Shown: positions 12,062 through 23,621, numbered from the stretch's first letter. The stretch is 64,000 bases of DNA from Diadophis punctatus similis (GCA_023053685.1 JALIGW010000005.1:29066501-29130500), one strand, 5' to 3'. A program made the numbers and translations. Notes: generated by a model from the sequence alone, not told the origin.

Positions 12062-12197
12062 CAGTGTTTCCCAACCTTGGCAACTTGAAGATGTCTGGAC
12101 TTCAACTCCCAGAATTCCCCAGCCAGCGAATGCTGGCTGGGGAATTCTGGGAGTTGAAGTCCAGACATCTTCAAGTTGCCAAGGTTGGGAAACACTG
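12062..12197. mobile_element. Palindromic (foldback) hAT element, 136 bp
   Basis: Nearly the whole element is one inverted repeat. The arms run from CAGTGTTTCCCAACCTTGGC to the core 'actcccagaattccccagcc' and meet at 'agcgaatgct'. An exact 8-bp TSD, GTATATAT, flanks it (12054-12061 and 12198-12205), diagnostic of hAT. It has no coding capacity. A second 136-bp copy lies at 22,239. Confidence 0.92.
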
Positions 12198-12238
12198 GTA
12201 TATATTATATATATACAATCACCTACTTCTTTCTGTTA

Positions 12239-12264
12239 CACACAAACACACACACACACACACA
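12239..12264. repeat. (CA)n microsatellite
   Basis: A short CA dinucleotide run with one 'aaacaca' interruption. Confidence 0.85.
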
Positions 12265-12577
12265 CTTTATGTACCTCTCTCTCCTACATACTTTTGTCCT
12301 TGTCCTCTCATTCTTCTTCATCCAATCAACCCCATTCTTTTTGTCAGTCATTCAACAAGAAACAAAAGATTTACAAAAGGAACATTTTAATTAAAGTTAC
12401 AGTTAAACAAGAAACAGTAAACAGTAAATGTAGGCATTCCAATCAAAATTGGGTAGACTTGCTAAGCCAATTCCATGTTATTGAATGAGTTTATGAATGA
12501 ATGAATGCTCAAGTAATGTCCTGGAAAAAAGAATATGGCAAATGGTAATCTACCATGTCTTGATGGCTCTGAATTCC

Positions 12578-12681
12578 AAAGAAGGAAGGAAGGAAGGAAG
12601 GAAGGAAGGAAGGAAGGAAGGAAGGAAGGAAGGAAGGAAGGAAGGAAGGAAGGAAGGAAGGAAGGAAGGAAGGAAGGAAGG
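12578..12681. repeat. (GGAA)n microsatellite
   Basis: About 25 uninterrupted 'aagg' units, purine-only on the plus strand. Open frames on both strands (EGRK and FLPS repeats) are artefacts. Confidence 0.95.
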
Positions 12682-13001
12682 AGCTATCATTAATGAATTA
12701 GCAGACAAAATACTCATACTAAAAATTATGTGTGTCACCAAAGTCATGTGAGCTACCTTTTAATACTATGTATTAGACCAGTGGTTCCCAAACTTTTTCA
12801 GTCCACTGCCCACTTGGTGCTACAAACTCATCCTCACCGCCCCCACCCCACCCCCTCAGGTGGGCGTGGCTTAGTGGTCAGGTGACCGGGTGGGCATGGC
12901 CAACTTGTAAAGTGTGGTGAAACTCACTTAACAATGCTCTTGCTTAGCAACCAAAACGTTAGGTTCAATTGTGGTCATAAGTCTTTCGTTCTTTCTTCTC
13001 T

Positions 13002-13145
13002 ACCTTCCCCCTTCTTTCTTTCTTTCTTTTTCTTTCTTTCTTTCTTCCTACCATCTTTCTTTTCTTTCTTTTCTTTCTTTCTTTCTGTCTGTCTTCCTTC
13101 CTTCCTACCTACCATCTCTTCTTTCTGTCTGTCTGTCCCTCGTCG
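13002..13145. repeat. Pyrimidine-rich (CTTT/CTTC)n run
   Basis: Imperfect 'ctttctttctt' with 'ctgtctgtc' interruptions, inside the hAT MITE. The FLSFF-type frames are repeat artefacts. Confidence 0.85.
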
Positions 13146-13191
13146 CTGTGCCGTGCTCAGTACCTAACACTTGTAACTCCGTCACATTCCA

Positions 13192-13274
13192 CGCTCTTGT
13201 GTGCAGGGCAGCTCATTCTGAAAGAAAACATCTCGCGTTTTCTTTCAGAATGGGCTGCCCTGCACACAAGAGCG
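13192..13274. repeat. Inverted repeat, 38-nt arms, inside the hAT MITE
   Basis: Left arm CGCTCTTGTGTGCAGGGCAG continues to 'gaaagaaaac'; the right arm is its complement with one mismatch. The loop is about 7 nt ('atctcgc'). Confidence 0.85.
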
Positions 13275-13442
13275 AGGAACGTGAGGGAGCTTCAAGTGCA
13301 AAAGCATGGCAAACCACCTACCGCCCCCCTGGCCCCTCTCACCGCCCCCCTGTTGCTCCCCTTGCCTCTCACCGCCCCCCTAAGGGTTCCCACCGCCCCC
13401 CGGGAGGCGGTACCGCCCACTTTGGGAACCACTGTATTAGAC

Positions 13443-14755
13443 TATTACCTTAAACATTCATCACAGAATGTTCATGATAGATGTAGAATCTAATAAGGAT
13501 TTCAATGTTTTTATTATACTCCAGCTCTTCTATTGGATTAGTAGAAAAGTAAGCACCATGATTATAGTAATAGGAACCAGAGTACTCATCTGTGTTCATG
13601 TACAGTATAGAACTAAAATGTTAATATTTGACTGTCTCAAATCTAGCTGAGTACTTCAGTCATAGCCATGTTCTCTCAATAACTTTGTGGATCAGATGTA
13701 ATATTTTAAGGATTTGTTTTCTAAAAAATTATAAACTATTCTAAAAAGTTTAGATAAGACACTTTCTAACAAGGAATCCATAAATGTGGAGAAAACCCAT
13801 CTGTGGCATTAGTGACCAAAAAAAGCAGCAAGACCAGTATTTGGAGAGAGAAGCATGGGTAATCTAAAACTGTTGTATGGGTATGTCATATTATGCTGAT
13901 TTTCTTTAAGCTTTGATCCTTCAGATCAAAACAGGGTGAGATTTTGAATTCTTCACCAGCAGCTGAATGACAGAATATGGAAACATATTCCTCATTGAGC
14001 TCTGGTTTTCATAAAAATCTATTATGCATCTATCATGACTAAAATATTATTTCTTTACTGAATGTAAAGAAAACCAGCATGCTTAAATTACAATGCTGCC
14101 AAATTTATAAACTTTGACAGTCCCGCATACTGAGATGAATAGGCACATTTATTTCATCTGAAATAATATACATTTTCTCATTGCATCTGCTGAAATATGG
14201 AAATACATATATCTGTCCCAGATTTCTTAGAAGGAATTGAATGATTATCAGTTAAAATATGATCATAGTATCTCTACCACTGAATTCATACTTCTGTTAT
14301 GTTTATAGTTAGAATTTACTAAGACCCAAAATGAAAACAAATAATATATGTGAAAACTAATAATTTTTGATGCTGATATCTCTATTTTTACATGTCATTA
14401 ATTCACTCAAATGCAAAATGAATGGCCCTCAAAAAATTTGTATCGATTTTTGTACTGAAATACATTCTATGCTATTCTATGCATTTCTTAGAAAATGAAA
14501 TCTTTTGAAGTCAGCAGGACTTACATCTTAGTTATGAACTTCAGAATATTCTCATGAGCTTCATATTGCAGACTTTTTTCAATGATTTTATATCAATGCA
14601 GATTATTGTTTAGACACTTTCCATAAGCTGAATTTAATTTATACATTATTTTAGATGCGATTAATTGAATATCGGTTCAAATACGTTCAGGCTACAGGAA
14701 GTTGTGATTTTGTCAGACCCAAAGTTCTATTGCCTTCAAATTGGGATGGGGAAAT
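13443..14755. other. Unannotated A/T-rich intergenic DNA
   Basis: No gene, RNA gene or recognised repeat could be supported here. Confidence 0.55.
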
Positions 14756-14763
14756 ATCCATCC

Positions 14764-14892
14764 CAGTGGTGGGTTGCTCCTGGTTCGGCCCGGTTCTGTG
14801 AACTAGTAGCGGCAGCGGCGGGAGGCACATGCACAGAAGCGTTGCGCACACACGAGCGAACCAGTAGCAACGGGATTTAGAACCCACTACTG
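14764..14892. mobile_element. hAT-like MITE (CAGTGGTGGG family), 129 bp
   Basis: The ends are 'cagtggtgggttgctcc' and 'agaacccactactg'. An exact 8-bp TSD, ATCCATCC, lies at 14756-14763 and 14893-14900. It is related to the copies at 2,934, 5,342, 34,063 and possibly 62,345. Confidence 0.88.
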
Positions 14893-14900
14893 ATCCATCC

Positions 14901-16257
14901 TTAATAAAGTTTTTTCTGCTGTTTAAAATATGGTGTCCTGCTAACCTCATGTTCATACCATAAATACTAGGTGCATGAATAAAAAAGTTACAAAATTTAT
15001 GATCAGCTAGGTTCTAAAATATCTTTATGAGAGCACCTGATTGGATTTTATAACAAACATGTAGGAAATGTTTATCTTTCCTTTCTTATCATTCACTGTA
15101 ATTTGATTTATATTTTTAAAAAGCAAACAAATCAGAAAAAATGACATTGTTTGTGGTTGATGCTATAATCAGAGAAGTGTACAATTGAAAAGAATGCAAG
15201 GCTTATGCATTTCAGTCCTATAGGAAAACAGGAAAAATAAAGGAATTAAAATTATTTTTTTAAAAAAATAATTAAAATTTTAATTAAATTAAATTTTTTA
15301 ATTTTTTAATTTAATTAAAATTAAATGACCCAGCAACCAAAAAGTGACTAACCAGATTAAAGACTTCCACCAAAGACACAGAACGCACAATCTTAACAGT
15401 AGACCGAGCCACTACTGTACTGACTTTAATCCAGAAATCCAGACTATTATAATCAGTATGTCTATATCTAGGGCAATTCTACTTATGTAGTGAACTGAAT
15501 CTAATATATTTCTATTGATTGTGTAGTTATTACCAGTTTTTAGCTGTACATACTATATCTGCTTCTTGTTTGCTTCTTTTAGAAAACGAAGTCTGTAAAA
15601 GATCAGGCTAATCTATCTATAATCTTTAAGACCAATTATGAAAATACGACAGCAATTAAATTTGTTGGGAATATCCAGCACAGCTTTAGTATCTTGGCAT
15701 TTCTTCTTTGCCAACATTTGAGACTTTCCTGGCTAGCTTGAGTTATCCATTAAAAGTCCTGAAAACTGTAAGTTTAGTCTCGCTGGAACGCAGTCCCTTT
15801 CATGTTGCTCTTAAAGATCTTGATCCTGTTTCAAATGAAATATTTTATTATGGTTTCTAATAATAGAAAATTACAATCAGTCCCAAATGGGAAACATGGC
15901 TACTATTGCCGCTGAAGTGCACATGAACACCTAATGATTATGAGAACTGTTAAAGGACAAGCTTTTCTTACATTTAAGCTAAAAGGGAAATGAAACGAAT
16001 CTTTCCATAGATTTTGGAAAGGAGAATTTAGGAAATACACTCCCCAAAGAAAATTGTGGGGGGGATGGTACCCTTGACACCAGTTACTTTTTACCCATAG
16101 AAAGTGGAAACGTTCTTTCCCTCCTAAAACCTAGAAATTATTCATTATTTCACTGATCCTACAATTCTTATCTGAAGATGTGAATTTGTGTATATATTGC
16201 TTTCTCTAACCTGCCTACACTTGCTCTAAACTGCCCCTATATCCCATTCTTGGCCAT
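14901..16257. other. Unannotated intergenic DNA with an A/T inverted repeat
   Basis: No gene is seen. At about 15,250-15,326 there is a pure A/T stretch made of inverted 'aattaaaattttaatt' units that could fold back on itself. Confidence 0.5.
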
Positions 16258-16316
16258 TTTAAGAATTCTGGGAGTTGAAGTTCACACTGAAATGGCTAAA
16301 GTTGAGAAGCACTGCC
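16258..16316. mobile_element. Single-arm fragment of the foldback hAT
   Basis: 'gaattctgggagttgaagtt' followed by a diverged 'aaagttgagaagcactg' matches one arm of the palindromic hAT. The other arm and the TSD are missing. Confidence 0.65.
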
Positions 16317-16499
16317 CTACATGACTTATAATAATGGTAATCTTACTGTTAAAATGTGTCATTTGTTAAAAAAGCACCCTAACAACAACAGCAACAACAA
16401 TAACAACAACAATCATACGTGAGCATGGAATGTTTTAAGTACAACAGACAGTTGAGGTAGAATAAAGAGTATAGAAAGAATGTCTGAATGACAGTGAAG

Positions 16500-17160
16500 A
16501 AGATGCACTGAAGCTAGTAAACCATGAAGGCTTATTGAGTATTGGACAGATCAAACTGGCCTACAAGAAAGAGCAAATGAAGAACAGAAAAGAGACATGG
16601 CAAGGCAAAGTATTATATGGCCAGTACATGCCCGTCCACACATACAAAGAAAGAGACAGACAGACAAAATCACACTATTAGCAGGCAAAGCAGGTAACAA
16701 TAGCAAGACCTTGCAATGCCTAAGATCAGGAAAGTTGAAGAAAGAGACAAAGAGGTTTGGCACAAGTCCAAACCTTAAGAATAAATGCATACAAAGCCAG
16801 AATTAGATAGACAGCAACAGACAACAAGTGCCACCTCTGCAAAGAAGAAACAGTGGACCACCTGGTTAGCTTCTACCAGAAGATCACACAGAGTCACTAC
16901 AAGCAACGGCATGACAAAGTAGCAACAATGGTGCATTGGAAATCTCTAAAAAATACCACTTGTCTGCATGCAAGAACTAGTGGGACATAAATTAGAGAAA
17001 GTAATAGAAAACGAAGAAGCTAAAGTACTCTGGGACTTTAAAATTCAACAGATAAGCACCTGCCACTTAACAATTGTTAGGGAAGACAAGAAAAATGTTG
17101 CAGTATTTAGCAACAGCAGAATAGAAAAGTACTGAGGAGGACTTAATAGGTGGATAAAAA
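16500..17160 (+). mobile_element. Decayed R4/R2-type LINE fragment (C-terminal ORF)
   Basis: Broken plus-strand frames encode, in order, 'LYGQYM', a zinc-finger-like 'CHLCKEETVDHLV' (the last cysteine is lost), 'YKQRHDKVATMVHW' and 'VLWDFKIQ'. This order (CCHC-type motif, the Y..RHD.V box, then a WDF.IQ segment leading into a restriction-like endonuclease) is what I know of R4/R2-group LINEs. There are several stops and shifts, so it is a relic. Boundaries are approximate. Confidence 0.6.
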
Positions 17161-17210
17161 TATCAAACTCAATCTAATCACTTTACTGACTGTGTGACTA
17201 ACCATAATAT

Positions 17211-18326
17211 TAAATGACACTCCAAAGACCGAACAATGTTTGATTTTAATGCCAGATCTGCCCGAAGGAAGACATGAGGAGAAAAAAAAATGAGCCCTAG
17301 AAACCTTATTGCTGTCCAAGAAATTAGCAACTTAAAGGAGCTTTAGGGGACAGCATATTTCAAAGGCTCACCTCTGGATTAGGTTACAAATAATGAATGT
17401 GTGATTGTATCCATCTCATATTGAAGAAATGAAAGGCTAGATTTCTTTGATGCGAGGGTAGGTAAAAATGGTAGGCACCAGGCTAATCTTTTTTTTTTAA
17501 AGGGCCACAATTGGCAGCTCAGCCAAAAACTAGGCAAAGCCTGGACTCTTCTTGGTCCAGCAGGAATCCCTCTCCTTTGCTTGAATTAAAAGCATTATTA
17601 CCTGAAGCTAATACAGTCAGCATGTAGGGAGGGCTGTTTCCGTCCAAGCAATTTTAAGCATGCATTATTCACTGTCTAGTTTCTAAGAGTGAAGATAAGA
17701 AACAATGCCTATCTGTGCTAAGCAGAGATTACTGCCTCCCTTTGCAGAGCAGTAATAGACTACTATTTTTTTTAAAAAAAGGAACAGCAGACTCTGAGAT
17801 GTTATCCCACGATTCCTCCAATATGAGTCTTTTTCAGAAACATTTGATTTAGGAATAATTAGTGCAGCATCTTCCTTAAAGCGGTCCACCATTTCAAACA
17901 ACAGTTTAACCAATCCCTTGCTGCAGAATGGGGGAAGGAAAGATTTTAAAATGATGAATTAGAAGTGCCTTCAGGGCTTCAGAACTTGACGATTCTTCTC
18001 TGATGCCCAAGATATCAGAATGAGCAATAAGCAGATCTTAGGTTCTGTTAGAGAGATGACATTGAAATATTTTTTATTTTCATTTATCTATTTCTGGTAT
18101 CCATTTTCTAAACTGATCAAAGCAAACACCACTTACAATATTTATCTCAGTCTGAGACTGAGAATCTGTTTTTCTTTCCTGATGTCAAGCAAAGCTAAGA
18201 CTGTCCAGTGTATGTGAATGACATATCAGCTAGAACCAAGATGTGTGCCTTTGTGGACTGGACATAGGTCTCCATCACAACTTTCAATATGTTATCATAC
18301 TATGTGCAATTCTTAACAGATATACT
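17211..18326. other. Unannotated intergenic DNA
   Basis: No gene or confident repeat. A short poly-T run is at 17,491 and an A/T run near 17,765. Confidence 0.5.
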
Positions 18327-19323
18327 CGTATTTTTCAGAGTATAAGACGCACCTTTTTACCCCCCAAAAGAGGGTGAAAACTTGGGTGCGTCTTATACAC
18401 CGAATGCAGCCCCAGCCACCCAGCCACCCCCACCCTTTGGCCTCTGTCTTCCAGCAATTTACCTGCTTGCAGGAAAGAGGGAAGAGCCTGTAAAGCCAAG
18501 CAAGTCAGTAGCAGTTTCCCAATCTACAGCTGATTAGGTTTGCCACGTGGGAAAATGAAAGTGAAACTAACTACAAAGAGGCAAATAGCTGGGAGAGACA
18601 TGCAGTTTTTTATTTTTTGCTAAACTGGATAGAAGGGGGTAAGTGAATAACTATAAATGTCTGTAGAATGTTCAAATTATTAGACTTATTTTTTAAAGAC
18701 TGCTTTATTATTGTTCTAGAGCCAGGGGTCTCCAACGTTGGCAACTTTAAGACTTGTGGACTTCAACTCCCAGAATTCAACAGCCAGCTTTGTTAGCTTT
18801 GCTGGCTGTGGAATTCTGGGAGTTGAAGTCCACAAGTCTTAAAAGTTGCCAAGGTTGGAGATCCCTGTAAATCTAGACAACTTAACAAAATAAATAAGCT
18901 TTTTAAAATAAATGCATGCTCTGAAGAGGCCCAGTGCTATTGTATCATCTTTTAAATAATAGAGAATAATGTATACTTCCAGAAATTTTAATTAATTTTA
19001 ACAGCTCTGTACAAGTATAGTCTGAAATGTAACAGTGTCCTGTTTAGTATTAGAGTTTAGTTACCTTGGAGTAGATCTATTTAAATAATTGGGAAGAGTT
19101 AGTGTGACTACATTTAAGAAAACTTTTTGGCATAATGTACATTTCTCCGATTCTTTGCTATTTCTATGGGTCAGGCACACATGCACAGAAATACACAGCA
19201 AACAGTGTATATCATCTGTGCTGTTTGCTGTTTGCTGTTTGGCAAATTGCTTGGAGGCAGAGGCCTTTTTCCCTTCTTTTCCTCCCCCAAAACTAAGGTG
19301 CGTCTTATACTCCGAAAAATACG
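18327..19323. mobile_element. DNA transposon relic with GTATAAGACGCACC ends, about 1 kb
   Basis: The left end is 'cgtatttttcagagtataag' plus 'acgcacc'; the right end is its complement, 'ggtgcgtcttatactccg' plus 'aaaaatacg'. A further copy of 'ggtgcgtcttataca' lies just inside the left end, giving a subterminal hairpin. A foldback hAT (18,723-18,867) sits inside. No target-site duplication could be fixed, so I leave the superfamily open. No transposase frame is seen. Confidence 0.7.
18723..18867. mobile_element. Palindromic (foldback) hAT element, 145 bp
   Basis: The ends are CAGGGGTCTCCAACGTTGGC and 'ccaaggttggagatccctg'. The arms include 'ttaagacttgtggacttcaa' and 'ctcccagaattc' and join at 'agctttgttagctttgct'. 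It is near-palindromic. The flanking 8-mers do not match, so the TSD is lost or altered. It is nested in the larger element around it. Confidence 0.8.
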
Positions 19324-19789
19324 ATACATCCTGCCTTCATTATACAGTTACTATGTAGGAGTGAGCAGGAATGATAAAATGAACTGTACTGAACCTATTT
19401 AGTAGCCAAGCAGACAAGAAGAACTAGCCAGATTAATGATAATTGTGTGTTGTTTGGTGTATAAGGACACTCAGTACATGTGGGCAGATATTTTGTTGTT
19501 CCTTCAAAACACCACTGCATTTAAATTGAAAGAAAAGATGCGTATTTTCTCAGATTTCTGGAACAAATGCCATTTTTTAAAATTTTATTTTACCTGCCAA
19601 GAGTGAATGAAATATTTCATCTGAAGATAATTTAGAAAACTTTTGAACTGCACCACTAAATGAGAGAAGAAACCAAATAACCCATAAAGCTTCATAATTG
19701 TCCAGATTCAGGCAAGTGGGGTGGCATATAAATTTTTAAAAAATTAATATTGATAAGTTTGGAGAGATCTTTTGTCTCTAAGGACCAAT

Positions 19790-19859
19790 ATTGGCTGGCT
19801 GGGGAATTCTGGGAATCAAAGTCTACACATTTTACAGTTGTCAAGGTTGAGAAACACTG
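19790..19859. mobile_element. Single-arm fragment of the foldback hAT
   Basis: It reads 'ggctggggaattctgggaat' and runs to 'aaggttgagaaacactg', one arm and one terminus of the family at 12,062. It may be an old, half-deleted copy. Confidence 0.65.
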
Positions 19860-21417
19860 GTATATATTGTTCCTAACAGATGGCCTTAGTAAAATGATGG
19901 GAATCTGGGGTATTCCAGATATTAGTGAAATTGGGAACTCCTCAGGTTCAGCCACATCTCTTGTCACAGAAGCTGTTTTCCAGTAATATATAGAAATCCA
20001 TGTATCCCAGTCTTTTCTGTCATATGCCAACACAGTCTGGATGTGTAGATCTATTGAAGAGGTGAAGGTAAATGACCCATTATGAAGACTATCGAACAAT
20101 CTTGTGAGAATTACCATTATTGTCATTAACATTGCTTCCTGAAATGTAAAGTAAAAAGACTTTGCCCTTAAGGGAGCTGATGTAGACCGATTCAGCTAGA
20201 CACATTCCTGTGATAAGGTCATTTTGGTGCTTTTTGTTAGCTACTAACTCATTTAATTTTGTGTAGTTTAGCACATTACAAGATTGTTCAAGAGTGTCAT
20301 AAATGATGTCAAACACCATCAAAAACCACTTCAGAAAATCATTGCCTGTAGACAGAGCAAAAGGTGAACACCTGGAAACTAACAAAGCTGGGGCAATACA
20401 ATAAATCATTTTTTTCCTTTTCCTCTTGAAGGTTTGTTAGAGGAGTTTTTTTTTTAGGTAAAGAATTTGGAAGATTTATTTACATTTTCCAAATGACCCC
20501 TAATTTATTTAGGAGAAACACAGGCAGGCAAATCCATCTTCAGTGCAACTCTACCAGAGGCAAAAAGAGCCTTGTGTGTTGTTTCCTTTCCAATTAGCTT
20601 TCATAAATATTGTGACAGTTTTTCTTATTATCTCTTTAAGAAATAAAAAAGATTGTACAGTATTGCTTAAATTGATTATCTACTGTCAGCCTGTTTGCTG
20701 TGTGTCTCTTCTTGAGAAAGATTGTGTTCATAAATGCTGGAACATTTTATATGCAGTTTAGTTAACCCTAGCATCATAAATAACACAGACATCTGTTAGT
20801 TCCATTTCATGTTGGCAATATAATTAAGCCATCCATTCATATTTCTACTTTGGGGGATGTTATCATGTTTGAAGTAAAAGCCAGCATAGTTAAATATTTT
20901 ATTGTTTCTTACTATCCTAGATATTAGCTTATTACAATTAACTAATTGTAAAACTACAACTTCAGACTCTGAGAAAGAAAAATGAAGGGTAAAGAATACT
21001 TAACAAAGAAAGACATTGAATAAAAGTTATGCAAATATGAATACAAAAGTATGCATTTGGACTTAACATGCACAGTTGACCTTGGTGGGAGATTGCAGCT
21101 AAAATGAATTTGAACGGTAAAGCTAAAAGGAATCCCAATGGTATCCTATCTTCATTGTTGCTAATGCAGGAGCCATTATTATCTAACAGCATGATGCAGT
21201 TGCTAAAAAAAGGCAAATGATATTTTTGGATGTATTAATAACAGTGGCATAGCATCAGATCTCTTTCCTCTGGCCTTGAACATGCCCTACTTGGAATATT
21301 ATTCATCGTTGCCTAAAAAGACATTGCTAAACTGGAGTGAATTTAGAAGACAGCTATCAAGATGGTGAGGTGAGGAAAGGTTAAAAAAAATCAACTGAAA
21401 TAAAGGATTACCATGTT
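19860..21417. other. Unannotated intergenic DNA
   Basis: No gene, RNA gene or confident repeat is recognised. Longer frames at about 19.7-20.4 kb on the minus strand have no recognisable domain. Confidence 0.5.
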
Positions 21418-21490
21418 TGTTTGTTTATTAAATTTATATGCTGCTTTCTCACTGTTGAAGTGACCCTGGGTGGCATACAAAATAATAAAA
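21418..21490 (-). mobile_element. LINE 3'-tail fragment, minus strand
   Basis: 'tttgtttgtttattaaattt' followed by 'gctgctttctcactg' and 'ggtggcatacaaaataa' resembles the L2/CR1-type 3' UTR and its (AAAC/AAAT)n tail, with no coding part. Confidence 0.5.
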
Positions 21491-21587
21491 GCATAATATA
21501 TAAAATAGAGATTGGATTAATGTTTTCTGTTGCTCTGAAGAGTAGGAAGAAAATCAGTGAGATGAAACTGCAGGGAAGTAGTGACTG

Positions 21588-21796
21588 AGGTTAGTGTGGT
21601 ATCAGACTAGAAAGCAGGAGACCATGAGTTCCAGTCCTGCCTAAGCAGGAAGCCAGCTAGGTAACCTTGGGGCAGTCACTTTCTCTCGGCCCTAGAAAGC
21701 AGGCAATGACAAATTACTTCTGCAAAAGTTTTCCAAAGGACTTGTCCAGGCAGCCTCCAAAAACTGGATACAATTGAACAGAAGAAAAAGAAATAG
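21588..21796 (+). repeat. tRNA-derived SINE (Sauria-related)
   Basis: 'gaccatgagttccagtcctg' (B box region) and 'ggtaaccttggggcagtcac' match the SINE at 229. The tail differs, reading 'aaaactggatacaattgaac' and 'agaagaaaaag', so it may be a separate subfamily. Confidence 0.6.
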
Positions 21797-22238
21797 TCCA
21801 ATTAGATATTAGGAATAAGTTCCTGATGCTAAAAGCTGTATCAGTGAAATAGGTTGGGCTATTAAATGGCTGTCTCATTACAGATCTTCAAACAGATTAG
21901 GGAGCCATATCTGTAAAAGGTTTAGTGCATCATGCATTAAATGGTTTGTTGGACTGTATGACTTCTGAGTGTTATCTCAACTCTGTAATTTTGTTTGTTG
22001 ACTCAGAAGTCAATCCAATCATCTCATTTAATGGGATAGACAACCTGTATTCTTGAGCAAATTACAAAACCTTTTTGTTTTTCAGATTTCTGGGATGAGC
22101 AATCTGTTGCTGCTATGAGTAGAATAGAGTGCAAGAGAACTAATGAAAAAGCAAAAAGGCTCCACCCATCATATGCTCAAACTCCCCTCGTTTTTGGCAG
22201 GAAACCAAAATATGGTATAACCAGTTTTCAGACTAGAC

Positions 22239-22374
22239 CAGTGTTTCCCAACCTTGGCAACTTGAAGATATCTGGACTTCAACTCTCAGAATTCCCCAGC
22301 CAGCGAATGCTGGCTGGGGAATTCTGGGAGTTGAAGTCCAGATATCTTCAAGTTGCCAAGGTTGGGAAACACTG
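22239..22374. mobile_element. Palindromic (foldback) hAT element, 136 bp
   Basis: It has the same length and nearly the same sequence as the copy at 12,062. The ends are CAGTGTTTCCC and GGGAAACACTG, with an almost perfect inverted repeat meeting at 'agcgaatgct'. The 8-bp TSD GACTAGAC is exact (22231-22238 and 22375-22382). The close similarity of the two copies implies recent activity. Confidence 0.92.
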
Positions 22375-22399
22375 GACTAGACCAATTGACTAGAAAAAA

Positions 22400-23110
22400 A
22401 ATGCATTTCCCTTTTTTAAAAAATAATTTTTATTATTTTTATCTTTAAAAATAAAAACAAAAACAAAGACAAAAGGAAAAGAGTTTCCATTTTACAACAG
22501 TTCCGTATCGGTATATATCCACAATTTATATTTCCCCCCTTTCCTATTCACATATTTATATTTGTGGTTCCCTTATTCCTTACATATTATATATACTACT
22601 ACTTACATAATATATTTCATTATTATATCGATATATTACTTTACATACATTGTATATTTAATACCATTTTACTAATATTTCCCAATTTCTAAATTATTGC
22701 TATTATATATTTTCTTACTTATTATTCCTATTCTCTAACCATTTATACTCTTTGTTCCATATTAAATAAGATTCCGTTTCATCTTTTTCTTTTATTTCTT
22801 TCATCAATTTATCCATCTCCACATAGTCCAACATTTTCCTTATCACCTCTTCGTCTTTTGGTATGACATTATTTTTCCAGTTTTGTGCATAAGTTATCCT
22901 AGCTGCAGTTATAATATGGAGAATTAGATATTGTATTTCTTTATTATAATTTCTCGTGGGTATGCCCAATAAAAATAATTCCGGTTTCCAGTCTATATGA
23001 TGTTATCTCTTTGAGCCACTTTTTAATTTTAGTCCAATACTTTTTTGCTGTTGGACAAGTCCACCATAGATGATAATATGTCCCATATGATTTCTTACAT
23101 GTTCAACAAA
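22400..23110 (-). mobile_element. 5'-truncated L1-type LINE, minus strand
   Basis: On the minus strand the C-terminal part of an L1 ORF2-like protein can be read: 'TCPTAKKYWTKIKKWLKEIT', a segment containing 'IPTRNYNKEIQYLILHIITA', then 'ARITYAQNWKNNVIP' and 'MLDYVEMDKLMKEIKEKDE'. An A/T-rich 3' UTR and A-rich tail follow, seen as T-rich plus-strand sequence on the left. A short stretch between the first two pieces is out of frame. The reverse-transcriptase core is absent. Confidence 0.8.
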
Positions 23111-23422
23111 TCGGTGATGTGTTTGAGAAAGAAATGCATTTCCTACCTTGTGAATACTTACTTCTTATTTACTTATATAATTGTAGAACATTTTATATAT
23201 TCTGTCTTTGACTTAAAAAAAAACAATTTAAAAAGAACCAGGGTATGTAAACATTTAAAAAGAGCATTCAAGCATAGTGAAACATGTTAAACTATAAACT
23301 GAATAAAAACAAAGTTAAACAAGAGTGCATTAAATGCCTGCCTGGATGGTATTGGGGAGGGTAAGATGATAGAGATTGAACATGTTATTTTAAATTTCAG
23401 TGGTAATCAGGAAATGGGAATT

Positions 23423-23477
23423 GTTTCAGTCACCTGGATATCCATAAGTAGTTTCAGTCACCTGGATGTCCATAAGA
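23423..23477. repeat. Two-copy tandem duplication, about 28 bp
   Basis: 'gtttcagtcacctggatatc' and the neighbouring 'gtttcagtcacctggatgtc' units are directly adjacent and differ at one or two positions. Confidence 0.75.
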
Positions 23478-23621
23478 TGTGGTAAAATGAAGTCAAGATT
23501 GTGGCCATAATGGTGCAGTCGAAAGTCCACTTTTGTGTGACATGATGTATATGGAAAGCGGGAATAGCTTGGGTCACACTGTGATGGCAACCATCTCAAC
23601 CTTTTTTCCTATGCCCTATGG

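Larger units (their letters stand above)
12779..13434. mobile_element. hAT MITE (CAGTGGTTCCCAAAC family), 656 bp
   Basis: The ends are 'cagtggttcccaaacttttt' and 'tttgggaaccactg'. An exact 8-bp TSD, TATTAGAC, lies at 12771-12778 and 13435-13442. It carries a fragment of the mariner-type MITE ('acaatgctcttgcttagcaa'), a long pyrimidine run, a strong internal palindrome and tandem 'ctcaccgcccccct' units. There is no transposase. Confidence 0.92.
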
